Below, in pieces: positions 8,901 through 17,174 of a stretch of 64,000 nt of DNA (its first letter is position 1; every line of letters starts with the position of its first letter). The notes under the pieces were generated by a model. That model made no database searches. It saw only the letters and a list, made by a program, of their open reading frames with translations, and was not told the DNA's origin. This DNA comes from Bog-473 sp963725895 (GTDB lineage: Bacteria; Actinomycetota; Acidimicrobiia; Acidimicrobiales; RAAP-2): NCBI GenBank assembly GCA_963725895.1, contig CAVSAJ010000004.1, positions 62,001-126,000 of the forward strand, in the 5' to 3' direction. A program made the position numbers and the translations under genes.

Positions 8901-10151
8901 GTTGTACGTCGCGTTGAAGAGGTTGGCCGATCCCGCTCCCAGGCCGCCGATGGTTGACGGGCAGGCACCAGTGACGTCGTTGACGGTGACGCTCTGACCG
9001 ATAGAGGCGGTGGACGCGTTCAGCTGCGCTGTGGGCGCCTGCGAGCTGGGGAGGTTCTGACCGGCGAAACCGACTTCGGCATCGGTGGCGCTCGGTCCCG
9101 AGCCCGTCGTCTCGAACGCGTCGTAACAGAACGGCATGCCGGCGTCGATCTCCGCCTGCGACGGCGGGCACGTGTTCATGGGGTCACCACTGGACTTGAA
9201 CTGCGTCGTGGTGTTGAAGCCGTCCACCGTGCTCGCGCTCATGTCGGCGGTGGTACTCGGCGGAGCCGCCCCGACGGCGCCACCGGACCAGGCTTGCTTG
9301 TTCAGACCGGCCGTGCCCGTGTCGACGTCTGCCTCGCCATTCCCTACGCCACCGGTCCAGTTGAAGCCAGGACCGGCCTCGATGGTGAGACCCGTGCCGC
9401 CGGCGGCGTCGATGGCGTTGGAGCCTGTGAAGATCGTTGACCCCGCGCCGGAGGTGTTGTTCAACCCCAGGATGAGAGCACTGGCGGCGGTCCACGGCGA
9501 GGAAGGAGCGTTCGAATTGTCGTAATTCGCGCCCGTTCCCGCCCCGGCAGGATTGGTGTCGGCACCGTCGAAGCACGCCTGCGCGATGGCTCCGTTGTTT
9601 GCGCCGGAGGTGGCGTTATAGATCGAATCATTCGTGCCGCTGAGAGTCCCCCCGCTGTCGGGCGCAACGCCACAGACGGGAGCGGGGTAGATGATCATGG
9701 TCTCTGAGCCCGTGTAAGGAGTCCCGGTGCCGTTCTCATTGGAGTTGTCGGTATCAGCGACCGAAACGGTGTTGGAGGTTCCACTGCCCCCGATTACCTC
9801 GGTGTCGTCGCCAAAGCCGGGCGCGGCCTCGATGGTGCACGAGGCGGTGGTGGCGGTCTGTGTCGTCGGAGCCCCACAGTAGAAACCGTTGTTGAAGTTG
9901 GTGCCGAGCGTGCCGGGAACCACGCCCGAGATCGTGGGGATGTTGGGCGTTCCGCCGCCAGTCTCAGTGGCGGTGAGCACCGAAGTGAAGGACTGGTTGT
10001 AGCCGTTGTCGAAAATATCGGCGTTCGACACCTTGAACGTAACGGTGTTTGCCGCCGCCGCCGGCCCTGCCGTCGCGAACGACACCAGCATCCCTCCTAT
10101 CAGAGATGCGGAAAAACACGCAGTCAGAACACGCAAAATTCGCCCGTTCAT
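5967..10151 (-). CDS. Giant secreted Ig-like repeat protein
   Basis: The 1394-residue protein starts with a Sec signal peptide (residues 1-34, cleavage near AGPAAAANT). Residues 35-715 are a Thr/Ser/Gly-rich region with scattered cysteines and no recognised domain. Residues of about 715-1300 are five bacterial Ig-like (Big_3-type) repeats of about 110 residues. Each carries FYxCG, a GTWCFxxVYSGDSNY core and a closing DEC motif, so four Cys per repeat could make two disulfides. The last 95 residues (ITTSSPLPSGHKTVNYSQ onward) are a putative Ig domain of the He_PIG type. There is no LPXTG motif, sortase tail or C-terminal membrane helix, so the protein is probably released or held non-covalently. 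A role in adhesion or as surface-layer material is inferred from architecture only. Confidence 0.85.
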   Translation of the reverse strand: MNGRILRVLTACFSASLIGGMLVSFATAGPAAAANTVTFKVSNADIFDNGYNQSFTSVLTATETGGGTPNIPTISGVVPGTLGTNFNNGFYCGAPTTQTATTASCTIEAAPGFGDDTEVIGGSGTSNTVSVADTDNSNENGTGTPYTGSETMIIYPAPVCGVAPDSGGTLSGTNDSIYNATSGANNGAIAQACFDGADTNPAGAGTGANYDNSNAPSSPWTAASALILGLNNTSGAGSTIFTGSNAIDAAGGTGLTIEAGPGFNWTGGVGNGEADVDTGTAGLNKQAWSGGAVGAAPPSTTADMSASTVDGFNTTTQFKSSGDPMNTCPPSQAEIDAGMPFCYDAFETTGSGPSATDAEVGFAGQNLPSSQAPTAQLNASTASIGQSVTVNDVTGACPSTIGGLGAGSANLFNATYNCWYARAGDSTPVSVTVDGLPATVTPNPTTTQVSGVSVTSGSAVATVSPSETGGFPTNLIGDLVTDTAGDIPAGTTVASQGNGTTGNYADVEVTLSNSATAPDASDTLTFTNNADVSEADYSVDNVTTTTSANGADATITLVNENATNTVQTCTGSGTPVAGCTAVSAGTAATPYNLVGDSVSGTGVPPGTEVTAQSGTGPGATLTLSKSTLAAQNGDNETLTFYQTILNPPQLNANFTIPAGTPAGNQTVQVCEATTPTNGNDWEFGVQWLSAQGSLTNIAGDSPVQTQICATSTVDVTQASSSTTTTPTSSSIVLGNTNTDSATVTGSVNGIDPTGSVNFYECGPTAGPMPCTSGSWTQFDTEPLSGTSNPDTVTSAAFTPDSTGTWCFAGVYSGDSNYSGSSDGTDDECFTVNQAGSSTASAPTNASVVSGGSNTDVATVTGVPNAPAPTGSVDFYWCGDNVSPCTPTTPGVTADPANPVALVGGSATSSSFTPDASGTWCYDAVYSGDSNYTGSSDSSPSDECFSVAVATSSTVTAPTSSTIMLGLSNSDVATVSGNATYGTPTGSVDFYWCGENVSPCTPTTPGVTADPANPVALLGGSATSSSFTPDSAGTWCYDAVYSGDSNYNGSSDSNPSDECFTVSQVDSTTVSAPSSSTASLDGPNSDTVLITGDDGAANAPFPTGSVTFYTCAVNVDPCTSSSWQQLGNPVTLGAGSVNTNSATSSDFDNTAAGTWCFAAVYSGDSNYSGSSDATSDECYTVSEDTSSTLSAPESASILTGQSNTDKATVTGNATVGAPSGTVTFYECGPTANVTPCASGTQIGNPVSLTADGDSATATSANFTPPNSLSSIGYWCFRAVYGGDSNYTGSTDGTVDECFFVNAPLQITTSSPLPSGHKTVNYSQQLAAAGGTAPYKWSLKSGTLPPSLTLSASGLISGYASAKGTYTFTVKIKDSSTPKQRATKVFTLTIGKAPVT
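6255..8010 (-). repeat. Five tandem Ig-like coding repeats
   Basis: The coding repeats are about 330 bp each. The second and third (about 7330-7575 and 7000-7235) are nearly identical along most of their length at the DNA level. The others are diverged, so the array has grown by recent duplication of one unit. It is a protein-coding repeat, not an intergenic one. Confidence 0.7.
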
Positions 10152-11166
10152 GAGAAACCCCCTTGGATCGCCCCGATCGCCACTGCGGTCCTAACAGATG
10201 TTTGCCACTCTGTCAACGGCCGTGTCAACGGCACGACTCACGCTGGCCGCAAGGACGCGAACTACATGTACGTCAAAACGTCGCGCATCTGAACAAAGAA
10301 CGTAACGAGGCGGATCATCAGCTTGAAGTGAAGGCAACCGAGGGGATCGACCGCTTCGCCACAGGTCACACCGGCGCGGTCCCTCACGGCCCCACGGGCC
10401 AATCATTCGCGAGCCAATAGGGACCAGTCGTACAGCACGGAGTTCAACCCACACCCGCTCTGGTCGGCCGGGTATCACGCTGGGACAAAGGGGGCGTCCT
10501 TTGTGAGCGTCCTCTGATCGAGGGTCAGATGGTCGCCACCCTGGCTAGTGCCACCAAGCGATGAGATGGGAATCCGTTGGCATGGCCTGTCCGAACTGGA
10601 ACATGACCGCCTTCGGATAGAACGTCGCATGGACGAAACCGAAGTCATCCATGTGAAGCTGCAGCGCCTCGAAGACACGTTCCGAACCTCCGAGTCGAAC
10701 ACCATGTCGCCGCACTGCCGCTTCGAACCCGGAATCGACTACTGCATCAGTGAGCTACGCAGTCGTCGATCCCGCTTGCCGATCCGCCTGGAGCTTGAAC
10801 TTCCGGCCCCGCAGCTTGACTCTGAGGCTCGGATTCGCCTTCGACAAACGATATCTCGCTACTGTGAAAACCGGATCGGTCGTAACAACCGTGAACGGCT
10901 CATTGGCGAATGCTCAGGAGGACTTCACGCTTCCCAATCTTGCTGGTTGGGTCTTGGCCTGGGTGGGCCTTTGGTATCCACTCGGCGCCATCCTCTTCTC
11001 GTCGGTCGTACCAAAGCGTGAGAACGCCGTCTTAACCCGATTGCAGGATGCAGAAGTGGTTGTGAATCCGATCTGAACACCACCAAGTCAGCGCTGCATC
11101 GGTCCACTCGTTCCCCATCGACAGTGGTACAGGCCACCTGGTTTGCGGCACCCGAGGGGCTTCCTC
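10152..11166. other. Gene-poor stretch of about 1 kb
   Basis: No frame is convincing. The best candidate is a GTG frame at 10750-11076 (108 residues) ending in a hydrophobic stretch NLAGWVLAWVGLWYPLGAI, which could be a fragment of a membrane protein. It has no Shine-Dalgarno sequence, and the overlapping frame at 10548-11021 is no better. Just upstream of the Ig-protein gene the 10-mer TGTCAACGGC occurs twice (10211-10220 and 10223-10232), possibly a regulatory direct repeat. The remainder shows nothing I can name. Confidence 0.4.
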
Positions 11167-12033
11167 TCAGCCGTCGTAGAACCCCAGGGGATGGATCCCG
11201 ATCAGAGTCTTCTCCCTCGGTGTCCCGGCCCGTTTCACAGCCTCCGCCGAGAGGTGATTGACCACGGATGTCGGTCGAATCCGTTGGGCGAGATCGCGTC
11301 GACCGTAATGACACTGAATGAACATTCGACCGGGATCCTGCGGTCCGAGGGGCAGGCGTCTGTGCCAGATATCCGAAACGAAGAGGGCGACGTCACCTGC
11401 CTCAGCCACGAGCGGAACGGCGCCGCGGCCCTCCCATTCGAGGTCCTCGTCGGCGAGCCTCGCCCTGGGGGGCGGCTGTCCCGACGTATGACTACCGGGG
11501 ATCACTCCCGTCGGGCCGGCATCGATCGGGCAATCCAGGAGGTAGAGATGGGTGGCGATCGCGAAAACCGGATAAGGGATTCTTGGATCCCACGGAACAC
11601 CGGGGTCACGAGGGACGTGCGGCCCAGCGTCGATGTGCCAGAAGCGGGCAAGATGGTCGTTCTCGCCTGGTTGTTGCCACCACGCCGTATTGGCGATCAC
11701 GTGGCAATCCTCACCCAAGAGAAACTCGACAACTTCGAGGACCCGCGGGTGGCCGATCGCCTGCTGGACAAGTGCGCTCCGATTGAGCATCTCATATCGA
11801 AATGGGGCGGATTGCTCGGGCGGATCTCCCCGATCGTCCGGCGGATATTCCTCGAAGACTCGCTCAACGTCGGCGCGGAGGGCTTCCAGTTCCTTCCCGA
11901 CGAACACGCCGTGAAGCTGCACGTATCCTTCCGATCGCAGGCTCTCCACGGCTGCCGGCGCCGATCCTGAACGAACAGTCAGGTATCCATTGGATCGAGT
12001 CCGCTTGTCACGATTCGACTGGGTTCCAGTCAC
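11167..12033 (-). CDS. Phytanoyl-CoA dioxygenase (PhyH) family protein
   Basis: This is a non-haem Fe(II)/2-oxoglutarate dioxygenase of 288 residues. The metal triad is visible as H133 and D135 in RFWHIDAGPH and H224 in SDIWHRRL, with R236 (DPGRMF) placed to bind 2-oxoglutarate. The segment GPTGVIPGSH is the usual active-site loop before the distal His. PhyH relatives hydroxylate acyl-CoAs, amino acids or secondary metabolites, and the substrate is unknown. The GTG at 12033 was chosen because GAGGGAG precedes it. It lies 11 bases downstream of the DUF1801 gene on the same strand, so co-transcription is likely. Confidence 0.88.
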   Translation of the reverse strand: MTGTQSNRDKRTRSNGYLTVRSGSAPAAVESLRSEGYVQLHGVFVGKELEALRADVERVFEEYPPDDRGDPPEQSAPFRYEMLNRSALVQQAIGHPRVLEVVEFLLGEDCHVIANTAWWQQPGENDHLARFWHIDAGPHVPRDPGVPWDPRIPYPVFAIATHLYLLDCPIDAGPTGVIPGSHTSGQPPPRARLADEDLEWEGRGAVPLVAEAGDVALFVSDIWHRRLPLGPQDPGRMFIQCHYGRRDLAQRIRPTSVVNHLSAEAVKRAGTPREKTLIGIHPLGFYDG

Positions 12034-12044
12034 GGCTCGCTCCC

Positions 12045-12470
12045 TCAGGAAGCTCCGCGGCGCGATGACTCGTTGAGGGTGGTGGCGGCCCGGATGAGCG
12101 CCTTCAACGCCTTCTCGTTGATCTTCTCTCCCTCGTGAATGTCAATCGCGCGCCTCACGTTCCCGTCGAGGCTGGAGTTGAACAGGCCTGACGGATCCTT
12201 CAACGACGCACCCTTGGCGAAGGTCATCTTCACGACGCTCTTGTACGTCTCGCCAGTACAGACGATCCCCTCGTGATACCAGACCGGGGTCCCTCTCCAC
12301 TTCCACTCCTCGACCACGTCGGGAACAGCTTGCTTGATGAGAGCTCGGATCCTGGAGAGCACGTCGCCTCGCCAGTCGCCAAGTTCCTTGATTCTCTCGT
12401 CAATCAGCCGAGACGGAGATTTGTTCTCGTTGGGGGCGCTCTTCCTCATTGTGTTGCGCTCATCCTCCAC
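12045..12470 (-). CDS. DUF1801 domain protein
   Basis: The product is 141 residues from the GTG at 12470; an in-frame ATG at 12449 is an alternative start. The sequence has the DUF1801 pattern: a helical start (IDERIKELGDWRGDVLSRIRALIKQAVP), VVEEWKWRGTPVWYHEGIVC, then KMTFAKGASLKDP and FNSSLDGNVRRAIDIHEGEKI. These small cytosolic proteins have a SRPBCC-unrelated alpha/beta fold with no known reaction. It probably heads a two-gene operon with the PhyH dioxygenase. Confidence 0.8.
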   Translation of the reverse strand: MEDERNTMRKSAPNENKSPSRLIDERIKELGDWRGDVLSRIRALIKQAVPDVVEEWKWRGTPVWYHEGIVCTGETYKSVVKMTFAKGASLKDPSGLFNSSLDGNVRRAIDIHEGEKINEKALKALIRAATTLNESSRRGAS

Positions 12471-12732
12471 TCACGGTCCGCAGCACGCAATTTACCCACG
12501 GCTTGAGGAGCTGCACGTATCGTGACGAGGATGAGCGCAGACGGCAAGCTGCTGGCGGCGTTGCCATCGCCGGCAGCCTTCTTCACTTACTCCTCGGCCA
12601 GATACAGACCGTTCCCGCAGCCGGCCCGCTTCCGCTGCCGGGAGCCGAGCGCGCCACGTAAAGCAGGAATTACTTCCGCGTCAGAAGTGTGCTCCATCGC
12701 GATCGATCCCGAGATGCGACGACTGCGACACC

Positions 12733-13239
12733 TCAGTTCATGCTGATGCGCGCGTCGGCAGTGCTTTCTGGCGAGAAAACCGACAGGCCGGCGATTTGGC
12801 TCCGTTCGTCGAGCACCTCCGTGCCAGTCAGCAGGTCCCATGGTGCAAAGCGCGCCCTGGTCAGCAAGTCGTCGGGCGGCGATGCGCCCATGACGAACAC
12901 TACGCCGAGCAGAACGCACACGATGATGGTCGGGATCACCAGCAGTGTGCACCACACACCGTTGCGCAGGACGGACCAGCCGAGGCCGATAGGTCTGTTG
13001 TCCCCGCGCCGGACAACACGCAGGCCCGTGAGGCGATAGCTGGCCGTGCGCCCGTGCCGCCACTCAATCACGCTCCACACCATCCACCCCACCCCGAGCA
13101 TGACCACGAACAAGCAGCACGTCAACAGGAAAGCTCGAAGGCGGGCGCTTACCGACACGGCGGGAGCACGTAGGTTCGAGGCTCGGGGATCGACACCCGT
13201 ACGCGACGTCCGCCGCTGAGCAATGCGAGAAGAGCTCAT
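12733..13239 (-). CDS. RDD family membrane protein
   Basis: The ATG at 13239 gives 168 residues; the frame is open further upstream to 13434, but that extension is low-complexity and probably not translated. Two long hydrophobic helices flank a short loop. An Arg-rich motif begins the first helix (SARLRAFLLTC). The second carries RNGVWCTLLVIPTIIVC, and the segment YRLTGLRVVRRGDNRPIGLGW between them is the conserved RDD loop. The tail DDLLTRARFAPWDLLTGTEVLDE is also typical. RDD proteins are small membrane proteins of mostly unknown role. No strong Shine-Dalgarno sequence supports any start. Confidence 0.6.
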   Translation of the reverse strand: MSSSRIAQRRTSRTGVDPRASNLRAPAVSVSARLRAFLLTCCLFVVMLGVGWMVWSVIEWRHGRTASYRLTGLRVVRRGDNRPIGLGWSVLRNGVWCTLLVIPTIIVCVLLGVVFVMGASPPDDLLTRARFAPWDLLTGTEVLDERSQIAGLSVFSPESTADARISMN

Positions 13240-13473
13240 CGCAGACGTGGCTGGCGCGCCGGCTCGGTGTCCCCCAGTCGGTTCGTGCGTCGACTTCCGC
13301 GAACCCCGACCCCGACCCATCCTGCTCCCACCCGATACCCAGATCCCATCGGCATCACCTTCGACGTGCGTCCCTCGTACATCCGACGCTTTGAGAGACC
13401 TTCCCAAATCTACCGGGGCCGAATCGACTCGCATCGGAGACGTCGACCAGGTGGCTCACCAGGAACTGCGGGC

Positions 13474-14454
13474 TCAGGTCGCTAGATGGAGACCGAGAAA
13501 CTGCAGCGACGGAGGCTCTTGAGAGATGAAGAAGGGACCCGTGTGGCAACCCTCCGAGATCTCCACGACGGCCGAGGGCGGCAACGCCGCGGCAAGTGAC
13601 AGGACTCCCGGCCGAAACGGATCGTCGGCTCCCGATGCCACCCGTACGGGAGTCCCCGACAGCGCGCCCGCGTGCGTGACGACGTCGTCGGATGCGAAGT
13701 CGGCCGCTGACGCGTACGCGGCCGCGTTGGCTGCCTCTGCTTGGGTGTACGTCGTCCAGACGGCGGGGCTGATCGCCGCCACGGCCCGGAAGGTGCGCGG
13801 GTACTTCTCGGCCAGGAGCAAGGCGCCGTACCCTCCCATCGAGATCCCCATGGCGCCGATCCGGTTCGGAGCTCGGCCCAGGTTGAGGCCCTGACACAAC
13901 GGGATGAGCTCCGACACGACCATCGCCATGGGGTCGTCACGCGGATGCGGGTTCCAGTAGCCGCCACCACCGTCCACCGTGACCATGGCCATCGGCGCTA
14001 GGGGCTGACCGTCCACCACGAGCGCCAGTGCCTGGGCCGGGGACATGGCAGTCAGGGCATCGGTGTGGTTGGCGCCATTGCCATGCAGCATGACGATGAG
14101 CGGGAGTGCCGATCCGGGTTGGTGACCCGGCGGCCACGCGACGGTGTACCCCACCCGTCGCCGGCGCGCCCGCGAAAAGAACGAGCCGGACCTCGACGGT
14201 CCAGTCTCCGAGTACCGCAGCGGTGGGCGCGCAACAGCACAGTTACCCTCGAGCTGGTCGAGCTCCTGTTGTCCGGGCAGGACCCCGTGCGCCACGAGCT
14301 CCACACCCACAACACCGGCGACGCCGAGCGCGGCGAGCGTCGCGAAGCCTCTGAGGAGAAGCCGCCTCCGGGTGTATCCCCTTGCGCCATCGTCCTCGAC
14401 CCGAGTGATGCCGCCGTCAGTCGAGCGGCCGGCTTCGCCGGTGGCCCCAAGCAA
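13474..14454 (-). CDS. Tat-exported alpha/beta-hydrolase (esterase D-like)
   Basis: The 326-residue product is read from the TTG at 14454; no ATG or GTG lies nearby. An N-terminal RGYTRRRLLLRG followed by a hydrophobic stretch (FATLAALGVAGVVGVEL) is a Tat-type signal or anchor. The catalytic domain has the oxyanion segment LIVMLHGNGANH, the nucleophile elbow GISMGGYGAL and a late acid/His pair region (GADDPF, then EGCHTGPFF). This fits serine esterases of the esterase D/feruloyl-esterase/mycolyltransferase-like group acting outside the membrane. It is the last gene of the leftward PadR operon, 20 bases after the frameshifted membrane gene. Confidence 0.78.
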   Translation of the reverse strand: MLGATGEAGRSTDGGITRVEDDGARGYTRRRLLLRGFATLAALGVAGVVGVELVAHGVLPGQQELDQLEGNCAVARPPLRYSETGPSRSGSFFSRARRRRVGYTVAWPPGHQPGSALPLIVMLHGNGANHTDALTAMSPAQALALVVDGQPLAPMAMVTVDGGGGYWNPHPRDDPMAMVVSELIPLCQGLNLGRAPNRIGAMGISMGGYGALLLAEKYPRTFRAVAAISPAVWTTYTQAEAANAAAYASAADFASDDVVTHAGALSGTPVRVASGADDPFRPGVLSLAAALPPSAVVEISEGCHTGPFFISQEPPSLQFLGLHLAT

Positions 14455-14473
14455 GGGCTGTCGTGCCCGCGAC

Positions 14474-15482
14474 CTACGCCAGCCGCGGCGTGAGGTGGCG
14501 CGCCCTGCCTGCCGCCCTTGCCGCCACCGTGGCCAAGAAGGCCATCGCGACCAGCTCCACGACGTCGATGGCGCCCGCGTGGAAGAGGTTGCGCGGGCCG
14601 GGTCCACCGTCGAGGATCCACAGGCCCGCACCGAGGAAGAAGAGGCCCATCGCCGCAGCAACGAGCACCGAGAGCCTTCGCTCGTAGCGGACGACTCGTG
14701 GGGAGAGGTCGAGCCTCGTTGCCGTCTTCATCGATCCCCACACTGCGGCAACGAGCGCAAAAGGGCTGACGCACATCCACGCCACTTCTCCCCCCGGGAA
14801 GTGCCTGAGCGCGCCAGGGTGGAGCCAATAAGAGGTCACGAAGAGGGTCGAGGACCATGCGTACGCCGCGACGCCACCGGGCACGATGCCTTGGTTCGCC
14901 CATGGGTGTCCTCCGGTGCCGGGCCATCCGTTGGCGAAGTGATGCGTGCCGACGACGAGAGCTCCCAGCCCACCGGCCATGAGCAGTACCGGTCCGACCA
15001 GCTCATCGCGCGCGGCCCCGGACGACGGCCGCACCAGCCGCCCACAGAAGGGGGACGACACACGCCACACCCAAAAGCGCAAAGAGAAAGACGCCGACCG
15101 TCATCACCACCATGCCGGTGGACGTGGCGAGAGTGTCCGGAGGAGACCACTGCCAACCGATCGTCAATTGCGCCCAAACCGCGGCGGCGAGAACGAGAAA
15201 AGCCCAGGCCGCCACACCCAGGGTGAGCAGCGCGCGGCGCGGCTGTTGACCGGGATCGAGCGACCGGCCCGCGAGACCGATTGTCGCCAGGCGAGCAAGC
15301 ACCCCGTTCCGGGCCACGTCGACACCACGGGACAGCCGCCGCGGGCGATCCTCCATGTCTGCAACGAGCAGCTCGATGAACTCGTCTCCATAGCGGGACC
15401 GCCATTCCCGCGGATACCAGCGGAGCATCAGACGGGCACGCCGCCGACTGGCGGCCTCCCTCGCGTTCACGCGGTCCCCCAC
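14474..15482 (-). pseudogene. PadR-linked multi-pass membrane protein, split by a frameshift
   Basis: Two frames overlap at 15003-15082. The first (15482-15003) has the HAAS-like opening ARLMLRWYPREWRSRYGDEF, usual for proteins encoded next to PadR genes, and about three membrane helices. The second (to 14474) continues with DELVGPVLLMAGGLGALVV and about four more helices. Removing one base near 15010-15080 would join them into a single protein of about 330 residues, the size I expect for this type. The gene starts inside the 3-prime end of padR (GTG 15482, overlap 16 bases), so it is translationally coupled. It probably acts as a membrane effector under PadR control; its function is unknown. 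Confidence 0.65.
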
Positions 15483-15844
15483 GTGCCGGCGAGGCGGCGC
15501 AGCCCGACGTCGACAACCCTGCGCTGCACGGCCAGATGTGATCGCAGCGCCTCGGCGCCGACGGCCGTGAGCCGGTACGGGCGCCGGCGGTCCGTGCTCT
15601 CGATCGACTCGATGAGACCCTGGCCTTCAAGCCGGCTGAGTGCCTCATAGAGAGTTCCCGGAGCGAGTCGGACGTCGGCAAATCGCTCGATGTCCTTGGT
15701 GAGCGCGTAGCCGTGCTTCGGTCCCTCGGCCAGGCTGGAGAGGATCAACGTCGCCGGTCCGGCGTATCGGCCAAAGCCGGAGATGGGTTCGGTCGCTTCG
15801 GCACGGGCGGCGCTCTGTCGTGTCACGCGTGGCATCACTGTCAT
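15467..15844 (-). CDS. PadR family transcriptional regulator
   Basis: The 125-residue protein has the winged-helix core of PadR proteins: GPATLILSSLAEGPKHGYALTKD, the recognition region RLAPGTLYEALSRLEGQGLI and the wing ESTDRRRPYRLTAVGAEAL. It lacks a long C-terminal dimerisation helix, like the small s-PadR subgroup. It is a predicted repressor. Its start overlaps the stop of the membrane gene upstream (ATGA at 15841-15844), and an operator-like palindrome lies immediately before its ATG, with a matching one before the operon. Autoregulation of the operon is therefore likely. Confidence 0.88.
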   Translation of the reverse strand: MTVMPRVTRQSAARAEATEPISGFGRYAGPATLILSSLAEGPKHGYALTKDIERFADVRLAPGTLYEALSRLEGQGLIESIESTDRRRPYRLTAVGAEALRSHLAVQRRVVDVGLRRLAGTWGTA

Positions 15845-16893
15845 TCTATATCGGTATCCGATCTATCGGCAACCGGTCGACCTGCGCCACTCGGCCCGAG
15901 GAGCATGGGCGCCCGTGCACGCAGGAGATTCCGGGCGAATGGGTCCCGGAGACGCCAGATGCCGGCGTCGGCGACGAAGTGGGCCGTGGTGACGCCGAGG
16001 TACGCGCCGTAGAGCAGACGGACTGGTGACGGGGCCGTATGGAGATGGGACATGACGCTGAGCACCGCGCCGCCAGCCAGCGCGACCGCCGCCAGCGTCG
16101 CGACGGACGTGGCCCTCTGCCCTCGCGTCCCACCAGCGGCGAGAAGGCCGAGCAGCACCAGATACTGAAGTCCGTGCGCGATCGTCATCCCAGCCACGGC
16201 GGCGTAGGGCGCGGTGAAGACGAAGACCGGAACGGGAAAGAGCAACGTCGCGATGTAGAGCGCGCAGAAATCCTTTGGCCGCTGCGTCGGCGGCCTTTCT
16301 CGAAGCTCGGCGATCCCGGCCAGCACGATCCCGACGTACGCCACACGAGTCCCGTCGAACGCCAATCCGAGCGGCGGAGAGAGGTGGAGTTGCACGATTG
16401 TTGGACGGGCGACAAGCCCCGCAACTCCGCACGCGCCGGCGAGCACGATGCAGCGGCGCTCCGCGACGCGCAGCCGAGCGACACCGGCCGACAAGGCGGC
16501 GAGCGCCACCATGCCCAGGTTTTGTCGCTGATAGTGGTGGAGCTGCCAGGCGAAGAACGCCACCAGGATCCACGCGAGGGCGCCTCGCCCGACGACCATG
16601 ACCACCAGGAGCCCACCACCAACCAGGGCGACAGGCGCCACGAGGTAGCGACCCGGGCGAGCACGAACGTGGCGCCGGAACTCGCCGATGCTGACAAGCC
16701 ATGCGGTGCCCGCGACGTGGCACGACGAACTGAGAAAGAGAAGCCAGGCCAGCACGCCGGACGCCTGGGCGTCTGTCGTGGTGGGAGCCAGAAACGCCGC
16801 TCCGACAAGTGGTCCAGCGGTGATGACGGCAATCGTCCAGCGCCAGGACGCGCCAGCTCCGACCCCGTTGACTTCGGGGCATGGCGCACTCAC
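15841..16893 (-). CDS. Multi-pass membrane protein with conserved-looking intramembrane His residues
   Basis: The 350-residue protein starts at the GTG at 16893, which overlaps the stop of the preceding small gene (GTGA). It has about nine or ten membrane helices. Histidines sit inside or at the edges of helices in the motifs SSCHVAGTAWL, WQLHHYQRQN, MTIAHGLQYLV and TTAHFVADAGIWRLRD. This pattern recalls His-liganded membrane oxygenases such as the Brp/Blh carotene dioxygenase type, but the resemblance is not strong enough for a name. The C-terminus overlaps padR. It is the second gene of the leftward operon. Confidence 0.6.
   Translation of the reverse strand: MSAPCPEVNGVGAGASWRWTIAVITAGPLVGAAFLAPTTTDAQASGVLAWLLFLSSSCHVAGTAWLVSIGEFRRHVRARPGRYLVAPVALVGGGLLVVMVVGRGALAWILVAFFAWQLHHYQRQNLGMVALAALSAGVARLRVAERRCIVLAGACGVAGLVARPTIVQLHLSPPLGLAFDGTRVAYVGIVLAGIAELRERPPTQRPKDFCALYIATLLFPVPVFVFTAPYAAVAGMTIAHGLQYLVLLGLLAAGGTRGQRATSVATLAAVALAGGAVLSVMSHLHTAPSPVRLLYGAYLGVTTAHFVADAGIWRLRDPFARNLLRARAPMLLGPSGAGRPVADRSDTDIE
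15847..15865 (-). promoter_or_regulatory. Predicted PadR operator, internal copy
   Basis: The + strand reads TATATCGGTATCCGATCTA: two 8-bp arms around a 3-bp spacer with one mismatch. It matches the site at 17086-17104 in inverted sense, sits two bases upstream of the padR ATG, and overlaps the last codons of the membrane gene. Confidence 0.6.
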
Positions 16894-17075
16894 CCCCCAC
16901 CACAGCCCCCGGCAGCGCCCGCCGCCGGGACGATGTGCAGAGCGACGAAGGCGATCCCACCCCCGCTCCCGAGGACCAGACAGGTCCACACGATCACCTT
17001 GCGGAGACGGCCCTTTCCCGGCTCGGGAATCTGGAGACCTTCGGAATGGAGTTGCGGCGGGTCGAGAACGAGCAT
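16890..17075 (-). CDS. Small single-pass membrane protein, 61 aa
   Basis: From the ATG at 17075 the product has a polar N-terminus (MLVLDPPQLHSEGLQIPEPG), a Lys/Arg pair, one membrane helix (VIVWTCLVLGSGGGIAFVAL) and a Gly/Cys-rich tail (AAGAAGGCGGG). Its stop overlaps the start of the multi-pass membrane gene by four bases, which argues that it is translated. The start lies ten bases downstream of the predicted PadR operator. It is the first gene of the operon. Function unknown; it could be a small subunit of the next membrane protein. Confidence 0.6.
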   Translation of the reverse strand: MLVLDPPQLHSEGLQIPEPGKGRLRKVIVWTCLVLGSGGGIAFVALHIVPAAGAAGGCGGG

Positions 17076-17085
17076 GCATCGTTTA

Positions 17086-17104
17086 TATATCGGATACCGA
17101 TATA
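17086..17104 (-). promoter_or_regulatory. Predicted PadR operator upstream of the operon
   Basis: TATATCGGATACCGATATA consists of perfect 8-bp inverted arms around ATA. It lies between the divergent small membrane gene and the ECF sigma gene, ten bases before the former's ATG and overlapping its probable promoter. A near copy precedes padR itself. Confidence 0.68.
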
Positions 17105-17174
17105 CCGTCAAGCGATGCACGGTTCGGTCCGATCAGGTCAACCGAACCGTGCTGCCCGGCGTGAGAGGTGGTAG

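Noticed and set aside
10548..11076. Two overlapping hypothetical frames (157 and 108 codons)
   Set aside because: No Shine-Dalgarno sequence, no motif, conflicting frames; only mentioned in the gene-poor stretch.
14144..15226. 360-codon plus-strand frame opposite the esterase and PadR-linked membrane genes
   Set aside because: Arg/Pro-rich shadow; the minus-strand genes have clear motifs.
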